Shown here: positions 17,440 through 27,285 of the stretch, one piece after another
Layout: each line of letters starts with the position of its first letter
Numbering within the stretch: position 1 is the stretch's first letter
Assembly: GCA_910584995.1 (NCBI GenBank)
Contig: CAJUDW010000002.1
Span: 1-64,000, forward strand
Source: an uncultured Oscillibacter sp.
GTDB lineage: Bacteria; Bacillota; Clostridia; Oscillospirales; Oscillospiraceae
Length of the DNA: 64,000 nucleotides
Direction: 5' to 3'
Notes under the pieces: generated by a model
The model's input: only the letters and a program-made list of their open reading frames with translations
What the model was told of the DNA's origin: nothing
Database searches by the model: none
Program-made: the position numbers and the translations under genes

Positions 17440-20400
17440 TTATTTCTGATAGCGGTACATCCGCCAGACAATGGCGGAAATCTGCCCGCGGGTCAAGGTG
17501 TTGTTTGGCTTGAAGGTGCTGGTGCCGTTGGCAAAGTAGCCTTCCACGATGCCGGCGGCATTCAGGGCCTGGACATACACGTCGGAGGTATCCGTAAAGG
17601 GTTTCACACTGGAGAGATTGGAGGTGTTCAGCTTCATGGCCCCGGCGGCAATCTGCGCCACCTGCAAACGGGTGATGGGGGCGGAGAGATCTACGTTGCT
17701 CCGGGTGACGATGCCCTCGGCCTTGGCCTTATCCAGATAGCCGCTGAACACGTTCTTCCCGGTGGGGGCCTGCTCGGGATATCCGGCGGCCAGCATGATC
17801 AGCTTCAAGGCCGCGCCGTAGGTGAGGGTGCTGTTGGGCTTGAAGCTGCCGTCACTGTAGCCGGAAATGATATTGGAATCCGACAGTTCCGTGACATACT
17901 TGTAGCACCAGGTGTTGTTGGGCATATCCTTGAAACTCTTGACGGAGTTCACCACGCCGATGGAGAAAGTGCCGGAGGCAATAGCGCCGCCCGTGCTGTT
18001 CAGGGCCACATAGGGGATCTCCACAGACCCGGTGAAGTTGGGGCTGGCCACAAACCGCAGCTGGTTCATCTGATAACCGGTGCCGCTGTAGGAATACATG
18101 GTGGCGGTATCCGCCCGGAGGGTGTTGGTAGCGCCCACATAGACAGATCCGGTGTTGGCGGCGGGCAGGCTCAGAAGCTGGATGCCGCTCAGGGCCGTGC
18201 CGGTAGCGTTGAGAACGGCGTTATAGATGGAGGTTGCAGGCAGGCTGATGGAGCCGTTCCGCATGGTCACGCCGTACACCTCAGGCACGGCGCTGTTGTT
18301 GACGCTGATCAGGATAGAGCCCGTCAGCGCACCGCCGGTGCCTACAGCAGTGAAGGGGATTGTCGCGCAGTAGTTGACGCCGGAGGGCACATAGGTCAGT
18401 TCCGTCAAGGAGTACTGGGCCGCACTGCTGGGACTGGCATAGAGGGACATGGATGCGCAGTTGGCAACGGTAATCTGGGTCCGGGCAGTGGTGCCATAGG
18501 TGCTGGTGCCGTAATAGTTATAGTACAGGGTCCCGGTGGCGGGCACGCCCAGCAGGGTGATATACTGCATGGTCTGGCCGGGCACGGCCCGCTTGTAGTA
18601 CCGGGCAATGTCGTTGGGGTTAATCTGGACGTTGGTCCCGGGGACGGTGGAATAACGGACATTGCCGCCAAAGTTGGAGGTCGTAATGCCGGTGCCGTCC
18701 GGAGTGATGGTCAGCTTGCCTTCCACATAGTTGTCGTCCTCGTCGTAGGCAGTGAAGGAAAGTTCAATGGCGTCCTTGAATCCGATATCGGCGGCGAAAA
18801 GCAGGTCGTCCAGGTAATAATCGCCACGGCCCGCGTCGGCACTGTTGTAGTAGAAGTACTTGCCGCCCAGGTTGCTATGGGTGAAGGAGGTCTGGTCCTT
18901 GGTGCCGTAGCCGCTGTAGAGCGTGCCGTGGGAGAAGACGCCGCTGTCCGGACGGCTGAACACAATGTAGCTGAGGGTGCTGGCGTAACTCTTGCGGAAG
19001 AAGTTGTTGAAGTCCGCCCGCTTCATGGCCACGGTCTTGCCGGGGGCCACCTTGTAGGGGACGTCCCCGCCGTTTTCGGCGGTGGAGGAGCGGATAACCA
19101 GCGTACCGCTGACAGAGCGGCTGCCTGTGCCATAGCAGGTGAATTTCAGTTCGACATTATCCTTGAAATCCTTGTCCGCCACGAAGGTCAGATCATCCAG
19201 GCCGTAGTCCTTGGAGGAGGGGTTGTAATAGAAGCGCTCGTCGTCCAGGCTGGTACGGGTGAAGGAGGTCTGGTCGCTCCCGCCGTAATCGTAGTAGAGA
19301 GTGCCGTGGGAGAAAGCGCTGGCGGCGGGACGGTCAAAAACCACATAACTCATCGTATACCCGCTGTAGGTATCCCGGAAGAAACGGTTGAACCGGCTGG
19401 CGTCGAACTTTACGGACTTGCCGGGGGCTACGTTATAGCTGAAGTCGCCGCCGTCGCCGGTGACCTTGATGATCAGGTTTCCGGACTGGTAGTCGGCTTC
19501 GCTGTAATAGGCCCGGAAGGGGATGGTGAGGGTGCTCTTGTCCTTCACAGCGCTGGTGGCCTCGAACTTCACCTTGTTCAGGTCGTAGTCGCCCTCGTCG
19601 GCATTGCTACTGCCGTAGTAGAAAAGAACGCCGTTGTAGGACAGATCCTTGGCGGAGAAGATCTCATCCCCGCAGGTGAGGGAGCCGTGGAACTTGGTGT
19701 AGTTGGAGTCGGCGTCGAAAGCCACCCAGCGGATATTGCGGCTGGTGCCGTCGGACAGGGACTGGTACACGTTGTTGAAGTCCTTGGCGTCCAGTTCCAC
19801 CTTGCCGCCGGGGGCCACTTCGTAGACCACCTCGCCTGCGGCGGTGCCGTTGATGGTCAACTCCACGGTGCCGCTGGCGGAGTCGTCGTCATCACCGTAG
19901 GCGATGAACTCCAGAACCAGCTTGCTGCTCTTCGCGCCGTTCTCCGGCTTGAATTTCAGGCTGTCCAGGGAGTAGTCCCCTTCCCGGGGATCGCTGTAGT
20001 AGAAGGTGGAGGTTTTCAGGTGCTCCCGGGTGAGGGGAGTGGAACCGGCGTAGATGGTGGCGTCGAAGTTATTGAAATCGTTGTTGTTGAAGGTGAAACT
20101 CACATAGCGGAAATCAGAACTGCCGGTGCGGCTCCGGAAGATGGAGAAGAAGTCGGCGTCCTTGAATTCCGTGGTTTTGCCTGGCGCGGCGGAGTAGGCG
20201 ATCTTGGTATTGGCGGTGGCGGTGATGGTCAGCGTGCCGCTGACGGTGTTATTCCAGGCATCCGTGGCGGTATAGACAATGGTGTAGGGGATTCCGGCCA
20301 CACCGGGGACAAAATACAGCTTGGAAACCTCTGCGCTGGTGTAGGGGACGGAGCCGAGGCTGCCCTGGCTGCTGCTGGAATAGAGCACGCCGCCGATAGA

Positions 20401-21399
20401 GGGGGTCGCGTCGCTGAACGTCACCAGGGAAAAGTTCCTGCCGGTAACCGTCTTGAAGGCGTCGTTGATCTTGGACTGGACGTCCGGGCCCACGACCTTG
20501 CCGTTGGTGGAACCGGCGTTGACGGTAATGCCCTTGCCGGAGACCTTGGCCTGGAAGACGGCGTAGTAGTTGGTATTCTGGCTGACACTCCGGTTGCTTA
20601 CCTGGTTGCCGGTCAAGCAGCTCTCGCCGCCGTAAACGGAGGCAGTGGGCCGCGTGGCGCTCCAGCCCATGAAGGTATGCCCGGTCTTGGAGAGGTCTTT
20701 GGGCGCGGTGGGCGCGGTGTCTTTGGCGACAGTCTGGGTCTCCACCACAGTGCTGCCGTTGTAGAAGGTTACGGTGCAGTTATTGGCAACCTGCTGGAAA
20801 GCACAGCCCTTTGCGGTGCACTTGCCGTCCGCTCCGGGCGTGTGCACAGAAAACACTTCCGCTTCGCAGCCGTCACACACGCCCTTGTGGGTGCCGTTGC
20901 CCACATCCGTGTATGTATAGTTGTGGGCTGCTTCATCGGTACGGCCGCAGGTGGAACAGACTCTTTGGTGTTTGCCGTATCCATTGTCTGTATAACTGTC
21001 GAAATTATGGCTCTCGGTCTTCTCATAACGGCAAAGGGAGCAAGCAGTTTTGTGGCTGCTGGCATCTTTATCTTCCCAGGTAGTGGAAAACGTATGATTC
21101 GAGGTCTGCGTAACCGTACAGACTGTGCAAGTCCTAATATGACCGCTGCTGCCGTTTTGCTTCCAATTATCCTCAAAACTAGGATCGTGGGTTTCTGCTT
21201 CTTTGCAACCTGTTACGCCACAAACCCGCTTGTGTTTACCTCCTTCCTCAGTCCACGCACCCCAATCGTGTTCTGTATGTGCAGGTGGTGTCGTGCTGGT
21301 ATCATTGTTTTCCGCTGCCAATGCCGCAGGCATCAGGCTCATGACCATGACCAACGCTAAAAACAGCGCCGGTACTTGCTTTTTCCAAAATCTTTTCAT
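17440..21399 (-). CDS. Large SLH-anchored surface protein with Cys-pair modules and tandem repeats
   Basis: Secreted cell-wall protein of 1319 residues. Order: signal peptide (MKRFWKKQVPALFLALVMVMSLMPAALA); five short modules with His and CxxC pairs (about 40-190, for example CSLCRYEKTESHNF, CSTCGRTDEAAHNY); an InlB-type repeat (FYNGSTVVETQTVAKD...GHTFMGWS, about 205-255); a series of roughly 115-135-residue repeats, each with a V-A-P-G-K/G motif followed by a F-N-N/R-F-F/V segment and a GTLYYDYG-like strand; and three SLH domains at the end (from about 1150) that bind cell-wall polymer. RBS TGGAGG precedes the start. Ligand or partner unknown. Confidence 0.9.
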   Translation of the reverse strand: MKRFWKKQVPALFLALVMVMSLMPAALAAENNDTSTTPPAHTEHDWGAWTEEGGKHKRVCGVTGCKEAETHDPSFEDNWKQNGSSGHIRTCTVCTVTQTSNHTFSTTWEDKDASSHKTACSLCRYEKTESHNFDSYTDNGYGKHQRVCSTCGRTDEAAHNYTYTDVGNGTHKGVCDGCEAEVFSVHTPGADGKCTAKGCAFQQVANNCTVTFYNGSTVVETQTVAKDTAPTAPKDLSKTGHTFMGWSATRPTASVYGGESCLTGNQVSNRSVSQNTNYYAVFQAKVSGKGITVNAGSTNGKVVGPDVQSKINDAFKTVTGRNFSLVTFSDATPSIGGVLYSSSSQGSLGSVPYTSAEVSKLYFVPGVAGIPYTIVYTATDAWNNTVSGTLTITATANTKIAYSAAPGKTTEFKDADFFSIFRSRTGSSDFRYVSFTFNNNDFNNFDATIYAGSTPLTREHLKTSTFYYSDPREGDYSLDSLKFKPENGAKSSKLVLEFIAYGDDDDSASGTVELTINGTAAGEVVYEVAPGGKVELDAKDFNNVYQSLSDGTSRNIRWVAFDADSNYTKFHGSLTCGDEIFSAKDLSYNGVLFYYGSSNADEGDYDLNKVKFEATSAVKDKSTLTIPFRAYYSEADYQSGNLIIKVTGDGGDFSYNVAPGKSVKFDASRFNRFFRDTYSGYTMSYVVFDRPAASAFSHGTLYYDYGGSDQTSFTRTSLDDERFYYNPSSKDYGLDDLTFVADKDFKDNVELKFTCYGTGSRSVSGTLVIRSSTAENGGDVPYKVAPGKTVAMKRADFNNFFRKSYASTLSYIVFSRPDSGVFSHGTLYSGYGTKDQTSFTHSNLGGKYFYYNSADAGRGDYYLDDLLFAADIGFKDAIELSFTAYDEDDNYVEGKLTITPDGTGITTSNFGGNVRYSTVPGTNVQINPNDIARYYKRAVPGQTMQYITLLGVPATGTLYYNYYGTSTYGTTARTQITVANCASMSLYASPSSAAQYSLTELTYVPSGVNYCATIPFTAVGTGGALTGSILISVNNSAVPEVYGVTMRNGSISLPATSIYNAVLNATGTALSGIQLLSLPAANTGSVYVGATNTLRADTATMYSYSGTGYQMNQLRFVASPNFTGSVEIPYVALNSTGGAIASGTFSIGVVNSVKSFKDMPNNTWCYKYVTELSDSNIISGYSDGSFKPNSTLTYGAALKLIMLAAGYPEQAPTGKNVFSGYLDKAKAEGIVTRSNVDLSAPITRLQVAQIAAGAMKLNTSNLSSVKPFTDTSDVYVQALNAAGIVEGYFANGTSTFKPNNTLTRGQISAIVWRMYRYQK

Positions 21400-21600
21400 A
21401 GCGTTTCCTCCAGAAATCGATATTCGGACACAAGGGTTTCAGGTTACATAATACTGCTTCTTATAACATAGCCAAAAATGCCCTTCTAATCATGAACAAA
21501 CTGTGAACAACCGCCATCTTTTTTGTACTGCTGCCATACCTTTCCTCCCCCGGCATAATTTCCTGCCCCGGCTCATAGGTTGTCCCAAGAGGTGATACCG

Positions 21601-22752
21601 ATGAAGAAAAAGCCCTTGCTGCTCCTGCGGCGGCTGGAGGCCCTCCTCCTGGCCGCCGGTATCCTGTGGGGCGTGGCGGTCACCGCAGGCAGCGGCTCCG
21701 CTGCCTCCGCCTGGGCCGCCCTCCGGGAGGCGGCCCCCACCGGCATCCTCCGCTGGGAACTGGGGGATCTCTGGGCCAGGGATCAGCTGTCCCCGGCGGC
21801 GGCGCTGGCCATTGCCCAAGCCCCCCTGCTGCTGTCCGCCCGTCCGGCGGTGGCGGAATTGTGGTCCGCCGAAGAGCCGGAGACGCCCCCTGCCGGGCAG
21901 GAGCCGGAACAGCCGGAGGCCGTCCCCCTGGAGGAGACCCCCATGGAGGCCCCGGAGGCAATCGACAACGGCGTACCCGCCCGGACCCTGGTGCCCACCG
22001 ACCCCACCGGCTATACCGTCTGCGGCAGGGTGTACATCAGCAACTCCACCGGCTATGCGCTGTCTGTTACGGATTTGCAGGAGCCCTTTGCCGCAACCCT
22101 CACCGGGGAGGAGCCCCAGATCCTCATCCTCCACACCCACGGCAGCGAGGCATATACCCCGGCGGAAGGGTCCGTGGTCTGGTCCGGGGCCTACCGCACC
22201 ACGGACTCCCGGTACAACGTGGTAAAGGTAGGGGACGAAATGGCGTCGGTTTTCGGGGATGCGGGTCTCTCCGTCCTCCACGACCGGACCCTGTACGACT
22301 ACCCTAACTACAACGGGGCCTATGACCGGGCCCTCTCCGCCATCCAAAGCTACCTGGCCCAGTACCCCTCCATCCGGTTCATCCTGGACGTCCACCGGGA
22401 CGCCATCGAGGACGGCCAGGGCAACCAGTATAAGGTAGTCTCCCCCATCGACGGCCTGGGGGCCGCCGCCCAGATGTCCCTGGTCATCGGCAGCGACGGC
22501 AGCGGCCTGACCCATCCCGACTGGATGGAGAACCTGCGGCTGGCGGCGGCTATCCAGCAGGATATCCTGACGGAGTACCCCACCCTCATGCGCCCCCTGC
22601 TGCTGCGGAACTCCCGGTACAACCAGCACGCCACCACCGGCTCCCTCCTGGTGGAGGTGGGCGCGGCCGGGAATTCCCCGGAGGAAGCGGCCCTGGCAGG
22701 GCGGCTCTTTGCAGAGCGGATGGCGGCGGTGCTGGAGGCCGCCGTCAAATAA
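21601..22752 (+). CDS. spoIIP: Stage II sporulation protein P
   Basis: Membrane-anchored peptidoglycan amidase/endopeptidase of the engulfment complex. The 383-residue protein has an N-terminal membrane anchor (residues 4-35), an acidic proline-rich linker (95-125) and the catalytic domain with ILILHTHGSEAY, FILDVHRDA and LVEVGAAGN, the zinc-site motifs of the SpoIIP family. ATG at 21601 follows AAGAGGTGAT. Its presence indicates an endospore former. The usual partner gpr is not adjacent. Confidence 0.93.
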   Translation: MKKKPLLLLRRLEALLLAAGILWGVAVTAGSGSAASAWAALREAAPTGILRWELGDLWARDQLSPAAALAIAQAPLLLSARPAVAELWSAEEPETPPAGQEPEQPEAVPLEETPMEAPEAIDNGVPARTLVPTDPTGYTVCGRVYISNSTGYALSVTDLQEPFAATLTGEEPQILILHTHGSEAYTPAEGSVVWSGAYRTTDSRYNVVKVGDEMASVFGDAGLSVLHDRTLYDYPNYNGAYDRALSAIQSYLAQYPSIRFILDVHRDAIEDGQGNQYKVVSPIDGLGAAAQMSLVIGSDGSGLTHPDWMENLRLAAAIQQDILTEYPTLMRPLLLRNSRYNQHATTGSLLVEVGAAGNSPEEAALAGRLFAERMAAVLEAAVK

Positions 22753-22830
22753 GCCCCGGCTTTTTCTCCCTACTGCCCCAAAAAGGAATCTTTTATTCGC
22801 AAATTGGGCATAAAAATTATGAAAACCCGC

Positions 22831-22859
22831 TTTACAAGGGGAAATATTTGTGATATATT
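22831..22859 (+). promoter_or_regulatory. Promoter of rpsO
   Basis: TTTACA (22831-22836), 17-base spacer, TATATT (22854-22859). About 110 bases of leader follow before rpsO, including GC-rich inverted repeats that could serve S15 autoregulation. Confidence 0.7.
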
Positions 22860-22972
22860 AACTCCGCGCGCAATAGCGCGTGGAAAAAACACCCCAGGGC
22901 CTCGTTTTGCGGACTTTCACCATCCCAGAGCGCGGTTCTGCGGGGGAAACAATGGAAAGGTGGATAACAACC

Positions 22973-23239
22973 ATGCTTCGCAAAGAACAGAAGACCGAAA
23001 TCATCAACGCAAACCGCACCCACGAGTCCGATACCGGTTCCCCGGAGGTCCAGATCGCCATCCTCACCGAGCGCATCAACGTCCTCACGGAGCACATGCG
23101 CCAGAATCCCCAGGATAAGCACTCCAACCGGGGCCTGCTGAAGATGGTCGGTAAGCGCCGGAGCCTGCTGGACTATCTCCAGAAGAAGGATATCGAGCGT
23201 TACCGCGCCCTGATTGCCAAGCTGGGTATTCGTAAATAA
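22973..23239 (+). CDS. rpsO: 30S ribosomal protein S15
   Basis: Binds 16S rRNA early in small-subunit assembly. The 88-residue protein contains the S15 signature THESDTGSPEVQIAILTERIN and DKHSNRGLLKMVGKRRSLLDYL and ends KLGIRK. ATG at 22973 follows GGAAAGGTGG; longer readings from 22880 cover the leader and are rejected. It precedes pnp, the classic rpsO-pnp order. Confidence 0.97.
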   Translation: MLRKEQKTEIINANRTHESDTGSPEVQIAILTERINVLTEHMRQNPQDKHSNRGLLKMVGKRRSLLDYLQKKDIERYRALIAKLGIRK

Positions 23240-23279
23240 GAAGCGGCACGAAGGCCTGATTCCGGCCCTCGCCAAGGGT

Positions 23280-23307
23280 CTCCCGCCAAACGGACGTTTG
23301 GCGGGAG
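23280..23307. other. Perfect hairpin in the rpsO-pnp spacer
   Basis: 13-base arms CTCCCGCCAAACG / CGTTTGGCGGGAG with loop GA, no T-run. A second stem TTTGAAAG...CTTTCAAA follows at about 23376-23411. In other bacteria the rpsO-pnp spacer carries RNase processing hairpins that control pnp; the same role is likely here. Confidence 0.6.
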
Positions 23308-23461
23308 GTTCTGCTCCCCCGCCGGGGCCCCGTCCCCGTTCCCTTTTCCGCCTGGGAGTGGATGCCTTTTTGTGTTTGAAAGTCTGCCCGAACTTCGGAC
23401 ACGCTTTCAAATGCGAAAAGGTCGGCTCCCGTCATTATTACGAATGTAAAGGAGCAAAAGC

Positions 23462-25612
23462 ATGTCAACCATTATCACCAAAAGACAATTCCCCAATTAT
23501 CGCAAATACGAAATGGATCTGGCGGGCCGCCCCCTGACGCTGGAGGTGGGCAAGCTGGCTGAACTGGCCAACGCCGCCGTGATGGTGGGCTACGGCGACA
23601 CCCGCGTGCTGGTGTGCGCCACCGCCTCCGCCCGTCCCCGGGACGGCATCGACTTCTTCCCCCTCAGCGTGGACTTTGAGGAGAAGATGTACTCCGTGGG
23701 CCGCATCCCCGGCAGCTTCACCCGCCGGGAGGGCCGGCCCGGCGAGAAGGGCGTTCTGACCAGCCGCGTCATTGACCGGCCTATCCGCCCCCTCTTCCCC
23801 CATGATTTCCGGAACGACGTTTCCATCATGGCCACCGTCATGAGCGTGGATCACGACTGCTCCCCCGAAGTGGCCGCCCTTATCGGCACCTCCGCCGCCC
23901 TGGCTGTTTCCGACATCCCCTGGAACGGCCCCGTGGGCGCCCTGAAGGTGGGCTTGGTGGACGGCAAGCTGGTGCTGAACCCCGACAGCGAACAGCGGAA
24001 GGTCTCCGATTTGGATGTAACCGTGGTCTCCACCGGCAAAAAGGTTGTCATGATCGAAGCCGGGGCCAACGAGGTGGACAACGACACCATGTTCGCCGCC
24101 ATCCAGATGGCCCATGAGGAAAACCAGAAGCAGATTGCCCTCATCAACCAGATGGTGGCCGAGGTAGGCAAGGCAAAATTCGACTATCCCCACGCCGCCT
24201 TTGATCAGGAACTCTTTGACGATATCGTCGCCACCTTCATGGACGAGGCCAAGGCCGCCATGGATACCGACGACAAGAACGTCCGGGAGGCCCGCTGGAA
24301 CGCCATGATTGAGAAGTGGCATGAGAAATATCTGGAAGATCATCCCGATATGGATCAGTTCCTGGAGGAAATCACCTATAAGTTCCAGAAGAAGATCGTC
24401 AAGGCCTGGCTGCTGGAGGGCCACCGCGTGGACGGCCGCCAGAAGAATGAGATCCGGCCACTTGCCGCCGAGGTGGGCCTTCTGCCCCGGGTACACGGCT
24501 CCGGCCTTTTCACCCGCGGCCAGACCCAGGTGCTCTCCGCCGTCACCCTGGACACCCTTTCCGCCAACCAGAAGCTGGACACCATCTGGGAGGAGACGGA
24601 AAAGCGGTATATGCATCATTATAACTTCCCCGGCTACTCCGTAGGTGAGGCGAAGCCCGCCCGTTCTCCCGGCCGCCGGGAAATCGGGCACGGCGCCCTT
24701 GCGGAACGGGCCCTGCTGCCGGTGATCCCCTCTGTTGACGATTTCCCCTATGCCATCCGTGTGGTCTCCGAGGTGGTCTCCTCCAACGGATCCACCTCCC
24801 AGGGTTCCGTCTGCGGCTCCACCCTGGCCCTGATGGACGCGGGCGTACCCATCAAAGCCCCTGTGGCGGGCATCTCCTGCGGCCTGATTCAGGACGACGA
24901 CGGCTCCTTCACCACCTTCATTGACATCCAGGGCGTGGAGGACTTCCACGGCGAGATGGACTTCAAGGTGGCGGGCACCAAGCAGGGCATCACCGCCATT
25001 CAGATGGATCTGAAAAACGACGGTCTCACCATGGAGATCATCAAGAACGCCCTGGATATCACCTATGACGGCCGCTGCCAGATCCTTGACCAGATTATGC
25101 TGCCCGCCATTTCCACCCCCCGGGAGGAGGTCAGCAAGTACGCCCCCAAGATGCTGACCATGCACATTGACCCCAACAAGATCCGGGAAGTTATCGGCTC
25201 CGGCGGCAAAGTCATTCAGAAGATTGTGGCGGACACCGGGGCCAAGATTGATATCAACGACGACGGCTCCATTTTCATCGCCGGTGTAGACGCCGCCAGC
25301 TGCGACGCTGCCAAGCGGTGCATTGACGACATTGTGTTCGTCCCGGAGGTGGGTGCGCTTTACTATGGCCGCGTGGTGCGGCTGATGACCTTCGGCGCGT
25401 TTGTGGAACTGGCCCCCGGCAAGGACGGCCTGGTTCACATCTCCAAGCTGGCGGATCACCGGATTGAGAAGGTGGAGGACGCCTGCAAGATTGGCGATAT
25501 GATGTGGGTGAAAGTCACGGACATTGACGAAAAGGGCCGTGTCAATCTCAGCCATAAGGACGCCGTGCGGGAGATCAAGGCCAAAGAGGCCGCCGGCGAA
25601 CGGATTAAATAA
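23462..25612 (+). CDS. pnp: Polyribonucleotide nucleotidyltransferase (PNPase)
   Basis: Phosphorolytic 3'-5' exoribonuclease of the RNA degradation machinery. The 716-residue chain has the two RNase PH domains (1-230 and 310-545), with RDGIDFFPLSVDFEEKMYSVGRIPGSF and the second-domain segment REIGHGALAERALLPVIPS, then a KH domain with the GSGGKVIQKI loop near 578-587 and a C-terminal S1 domain (LYYGRVVRLMTFGAFVELAPGKDGLVHISKLA). Length and order are normal. A Rho-independent terminator follows at once. Confidence 0.97.
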   Translation: MSTIITKRQFPNYRKYEMDLAGRPLTLEVGKLAELANAAVMVGYGDTRVLVCATASARPRDGIDFFPLSVDFEEKMYSVGRIPGSFTRREGRPGEKGVLTSRVIDRPIRPLFPHDFRNDVSIMATVMSVDHDCSPEVAALIGTSAALAVSDIPWNGPVGALKVGLVDGKLVLNPDSEQRKVSDLDVTVVSTGKKVVMIEAGANEVDNDTMFAAIQMAHEENQKQIALINQMVAEVGKAKFDYPHAAFDQELFDDIVATFMDEAKAAMDTDDKNVREARWNAMIEKWHEKYLEDHPDMDQFLEEITYKFQKKIVKAWLLEGHRVDGRQKNEIRPLAAEVGLLPRVHGSGLFTRGQTQVLSAVTLDTLSANQKLDTIWEETEKRYMHHYNFPGYSVGEAKPARSPGRREIGHGALAERALLPVIPSVDDFPYAIRVVSEVVSSNGSTSQGSVCGSTLALMDAGVPIKAPVAGISCGLIQDDDGSFTTFIDIQGVEDFHGEMDFKVAGTKQGITAIQMDLKNDGLTMEIIKNALDITYDGRCQILDQIMLPAISTPREEVSKYAPKMLTMHIDPNKIREVIGSGGKVIQKIVADTGAKIDINDDGSIFIAGVDAASCDAAKRCIDDIVFVPEVGALYYGRVVRLMTFGAFVELAPGKDGLVHISKLADHRIEKVEDACKIGDMMWVKVTDIDEKGRVNLSHKDAVREIKAKEAAGERIK

Positions 25613-25620
25613 CCGGCGAA

Positions 25621-25651
25621 GGCGGGCACTTAAACGTGCCCGCCTCTTTTT
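25621..25651 (+). terminator. Terminator of pnp
   Basis: GGCGGGCAC / GTGCCCGCC stem, six-base loop, then TCTTTTT. Confidence 0.93.
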
Positions 25652-25706
25652 GATACCCCCGGCTTTCCTTGAACCTTCCCCCCGCCGCAAAAAGGAGTGT
25701 TTTACT

Positions 25707-27107
25707 GTGGATACCATCGCCGCCATTGCAACCGCGCCCGCCCCGTCCGCTATCGGCGTTATCCGGGTCTCCGGCAAAGACTGTTTTTCCGTCTGCGGAA
25801 AGGTTTTCCAGGCTGAAATCCGTTCCTTCCCCCAACTGGAGCCCCGCAAGATGACCCTGGGCCGGATTCTGGACGCCCAGGGCCGCACTGTGGATAACGG
25901 CCTGGCAGTCCGTTTCCCTGCCCCCCATAGCTACACCGGCGAGGATTCCGCCGAATTCCACTGCCACGGCTCCCCTGTGGTGCTCCGGGAAATTCTGGAG
26001 TCCCTTTTTGCCGCCGGGGCCCGGCAGGCCCGGGCAGGGGAATTTACCCAACGCGCCTTTTTAAATGGGCGCCTGGATTTGACCCAGGCGGAGGCCGTCA
26101 TCGACCTCATTGACGCGGAAACCGCCGCCGCCGCCCGGAACGCCGCCGCCCAGCTGGATGGAGGCCTCCGCAGGCGGCTGGAGCCCATCCAAGACACCCT
26201 GCTGGACGTTGCCTCCCGGTTTTACGCCGTGGTGGACTACCCGGACGAGGATATTGAAGACGCGGGCCCGGAGGAAATCGCCAGGACGCTGGAATCTGCC
26301 TCTGCCGCCCTCTCCCGCCTGCTGGAGGGCTGCGGAAGGGGCAGGGTTTTGAAATCCGGCGTCCGCACCGCCATTGTTGGCCTGCCAAACGCCGGGAAAT
26401 CCTCCCTGCTGAACGCCTTAGCGGGGTATGACAGGGCTATCGTCACGGACGTCCCCGGCACCACTCGGGACACTGTGGAGGAGTCCGTCCTCTGCGGCGG
26501 GGTGCTCCTGCGGCTCACCGACACCGCCGGGATGCGGGAGACGGCGGATCTGGTGGAGCAGAAGGGGGTCGAACGCTCCCGCAGGGCCATGGAGGCCGCC
26601 GATCTGATTCTCCTGGTGTCGGATAGTTCCATAGAGATGGGCCCGGAGAATGAAAGCCACTGGAAGGCAGTCCGCTCCCTTCTCCAAGAAGTGGCGGGAA
26701 CCGGGAAGCCCTGGATTTATGTCCAATCGAAATGCGACCTCTCCGGCCTTTGGGCCGGTTCCTTGGGGATAATCGGCCAGGGGAACGTCCCCGCCTCCAC
26801 CGTCTGCCTCTCTACCCTTACCGGCCAGGGCATGGACGTCTTGGAGCGGGCTGTAGCAGATCTCTTCCCTGGGGGCGATCCCGGCGAGGCCGGTTCTTTT
26901 CTCACGGATCAGCGGCAGGAAGAGGCCGCCCGCCGCTGCTATGCGGCTCTCCGGCAGGCGCTGGGGGCCCTGGAGACGGGGCTGACGCCTGACGCGGCCC
27001 TTTCGGACGTAGAGGAAGCCCTGGACGCCCTAGGGGAACTGACAGGCCGGACGGCAAAGGAAGAGATTGTCTCCCGGATTTTCTCCCGATTCTGTGTGGG
27101 AAAATAG
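25707..27107 (+). CDS. mnmE: tRNA modification GTPase MnmE
   Basis: With MnmG it adds the carboxymethylaminomethyl group to U34 of certain tRNAs. The 466-residue protein starts DTIAAIATAPAPSAIGVIRVSG, has the G1 loop GLPNAGKSS near 224-232, the G3 DTAGMRE, the G4-like SKCDL, and the C-terminal FCVGK with the catalytic cysteine. GTG at 25707 follows AAAAAGGAGTG; upstream in-frame codons run into pnp. In many Firmicutes mnmE sits beside mnmG and rsmG near the origin; here it stands apart. Confidence 0.95.
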   Translation: MDTIAAIATAPAPSAIGVIRVSGKDCFSVCGKVFQAEIRSFPQLEPRKMTLGRILDAQGRTVDNGLAVRFPAPHSYTGEDSAEFHCHGSPVVLREILESLFAAGARQARAGEFTQRAFLNGRLDLTQAEAVIDLIDAETAAAARNAAAQLDGGLRRRLEPIQDTLLDVASRFYAVVDYPDEDIEDAGPEEIARTLESASAALSRLLEGCGRGRVLKSGVRTAIVGLPNAGKSSLLNALAGYDRAIVTDVPGTTRDTVEESVLCGGVLLRLTDTAGMRETADLVEQKGVERSRRAMEAADLILLVSDSSIEMGPENESHWKAVRSLLQEVAGTGKPWIYVQSKCDLSGLWAGSLGIIGQGNVPASTVCLSTLTGQGMDVLERAVADLFPGGDPGEAGSFLTDQRQEEAARRCYAALRQALGALETGLTPDAALSDVEEALDALGELTGRTAKEEIVSRIFSRFCVGK

Positions 27108-27126
27108 ACTTCGTTTCAGCTTTATG

Positions 27127-27155
27127 CCCGGCGGATTTGTCCGCCGGGTTTTTTT
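27127..27155 (+). terminator. Terminator of mnmE
   Basis: CCCGGCGG / CCGCCGGG stem with loop ATTTGT followed by seven T. Confidence 0.93.
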
Positions 27156-27200
27156 ATGTCCTCCGTCTTGTAAGATAGTTCTTTCCGCCTTAAAATACGG

Positions 27201-27229
27201 TTTACAAAACCACAAAAGGATGTTATACT
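27201..27229 (+). promoter_or_regulatory. Promoter of the DUF1836-prmA unit
   Basis: TTTACA (27201-27206), 17-base spacer, TATACT (27224-27229), 56 bases before the start at 27286. Confidence 0.75.
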
Positions 27230-27285
27230 GACGAAAAGACTGCATTTACATGACAGGATTACGATCATCCGGAAAGGAGTATGGA

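Noticed and set aside
17341..21360. 1339-codon open frame on the plus strand
   Set aside because: Antisense to the SLH surface protein, which has a signal peptide, repeats and SLH domains.
23465..25888. 807-codon open frame on the minus strand
   Set aside because: Antisense to pnp; no domain or start signal of its own.
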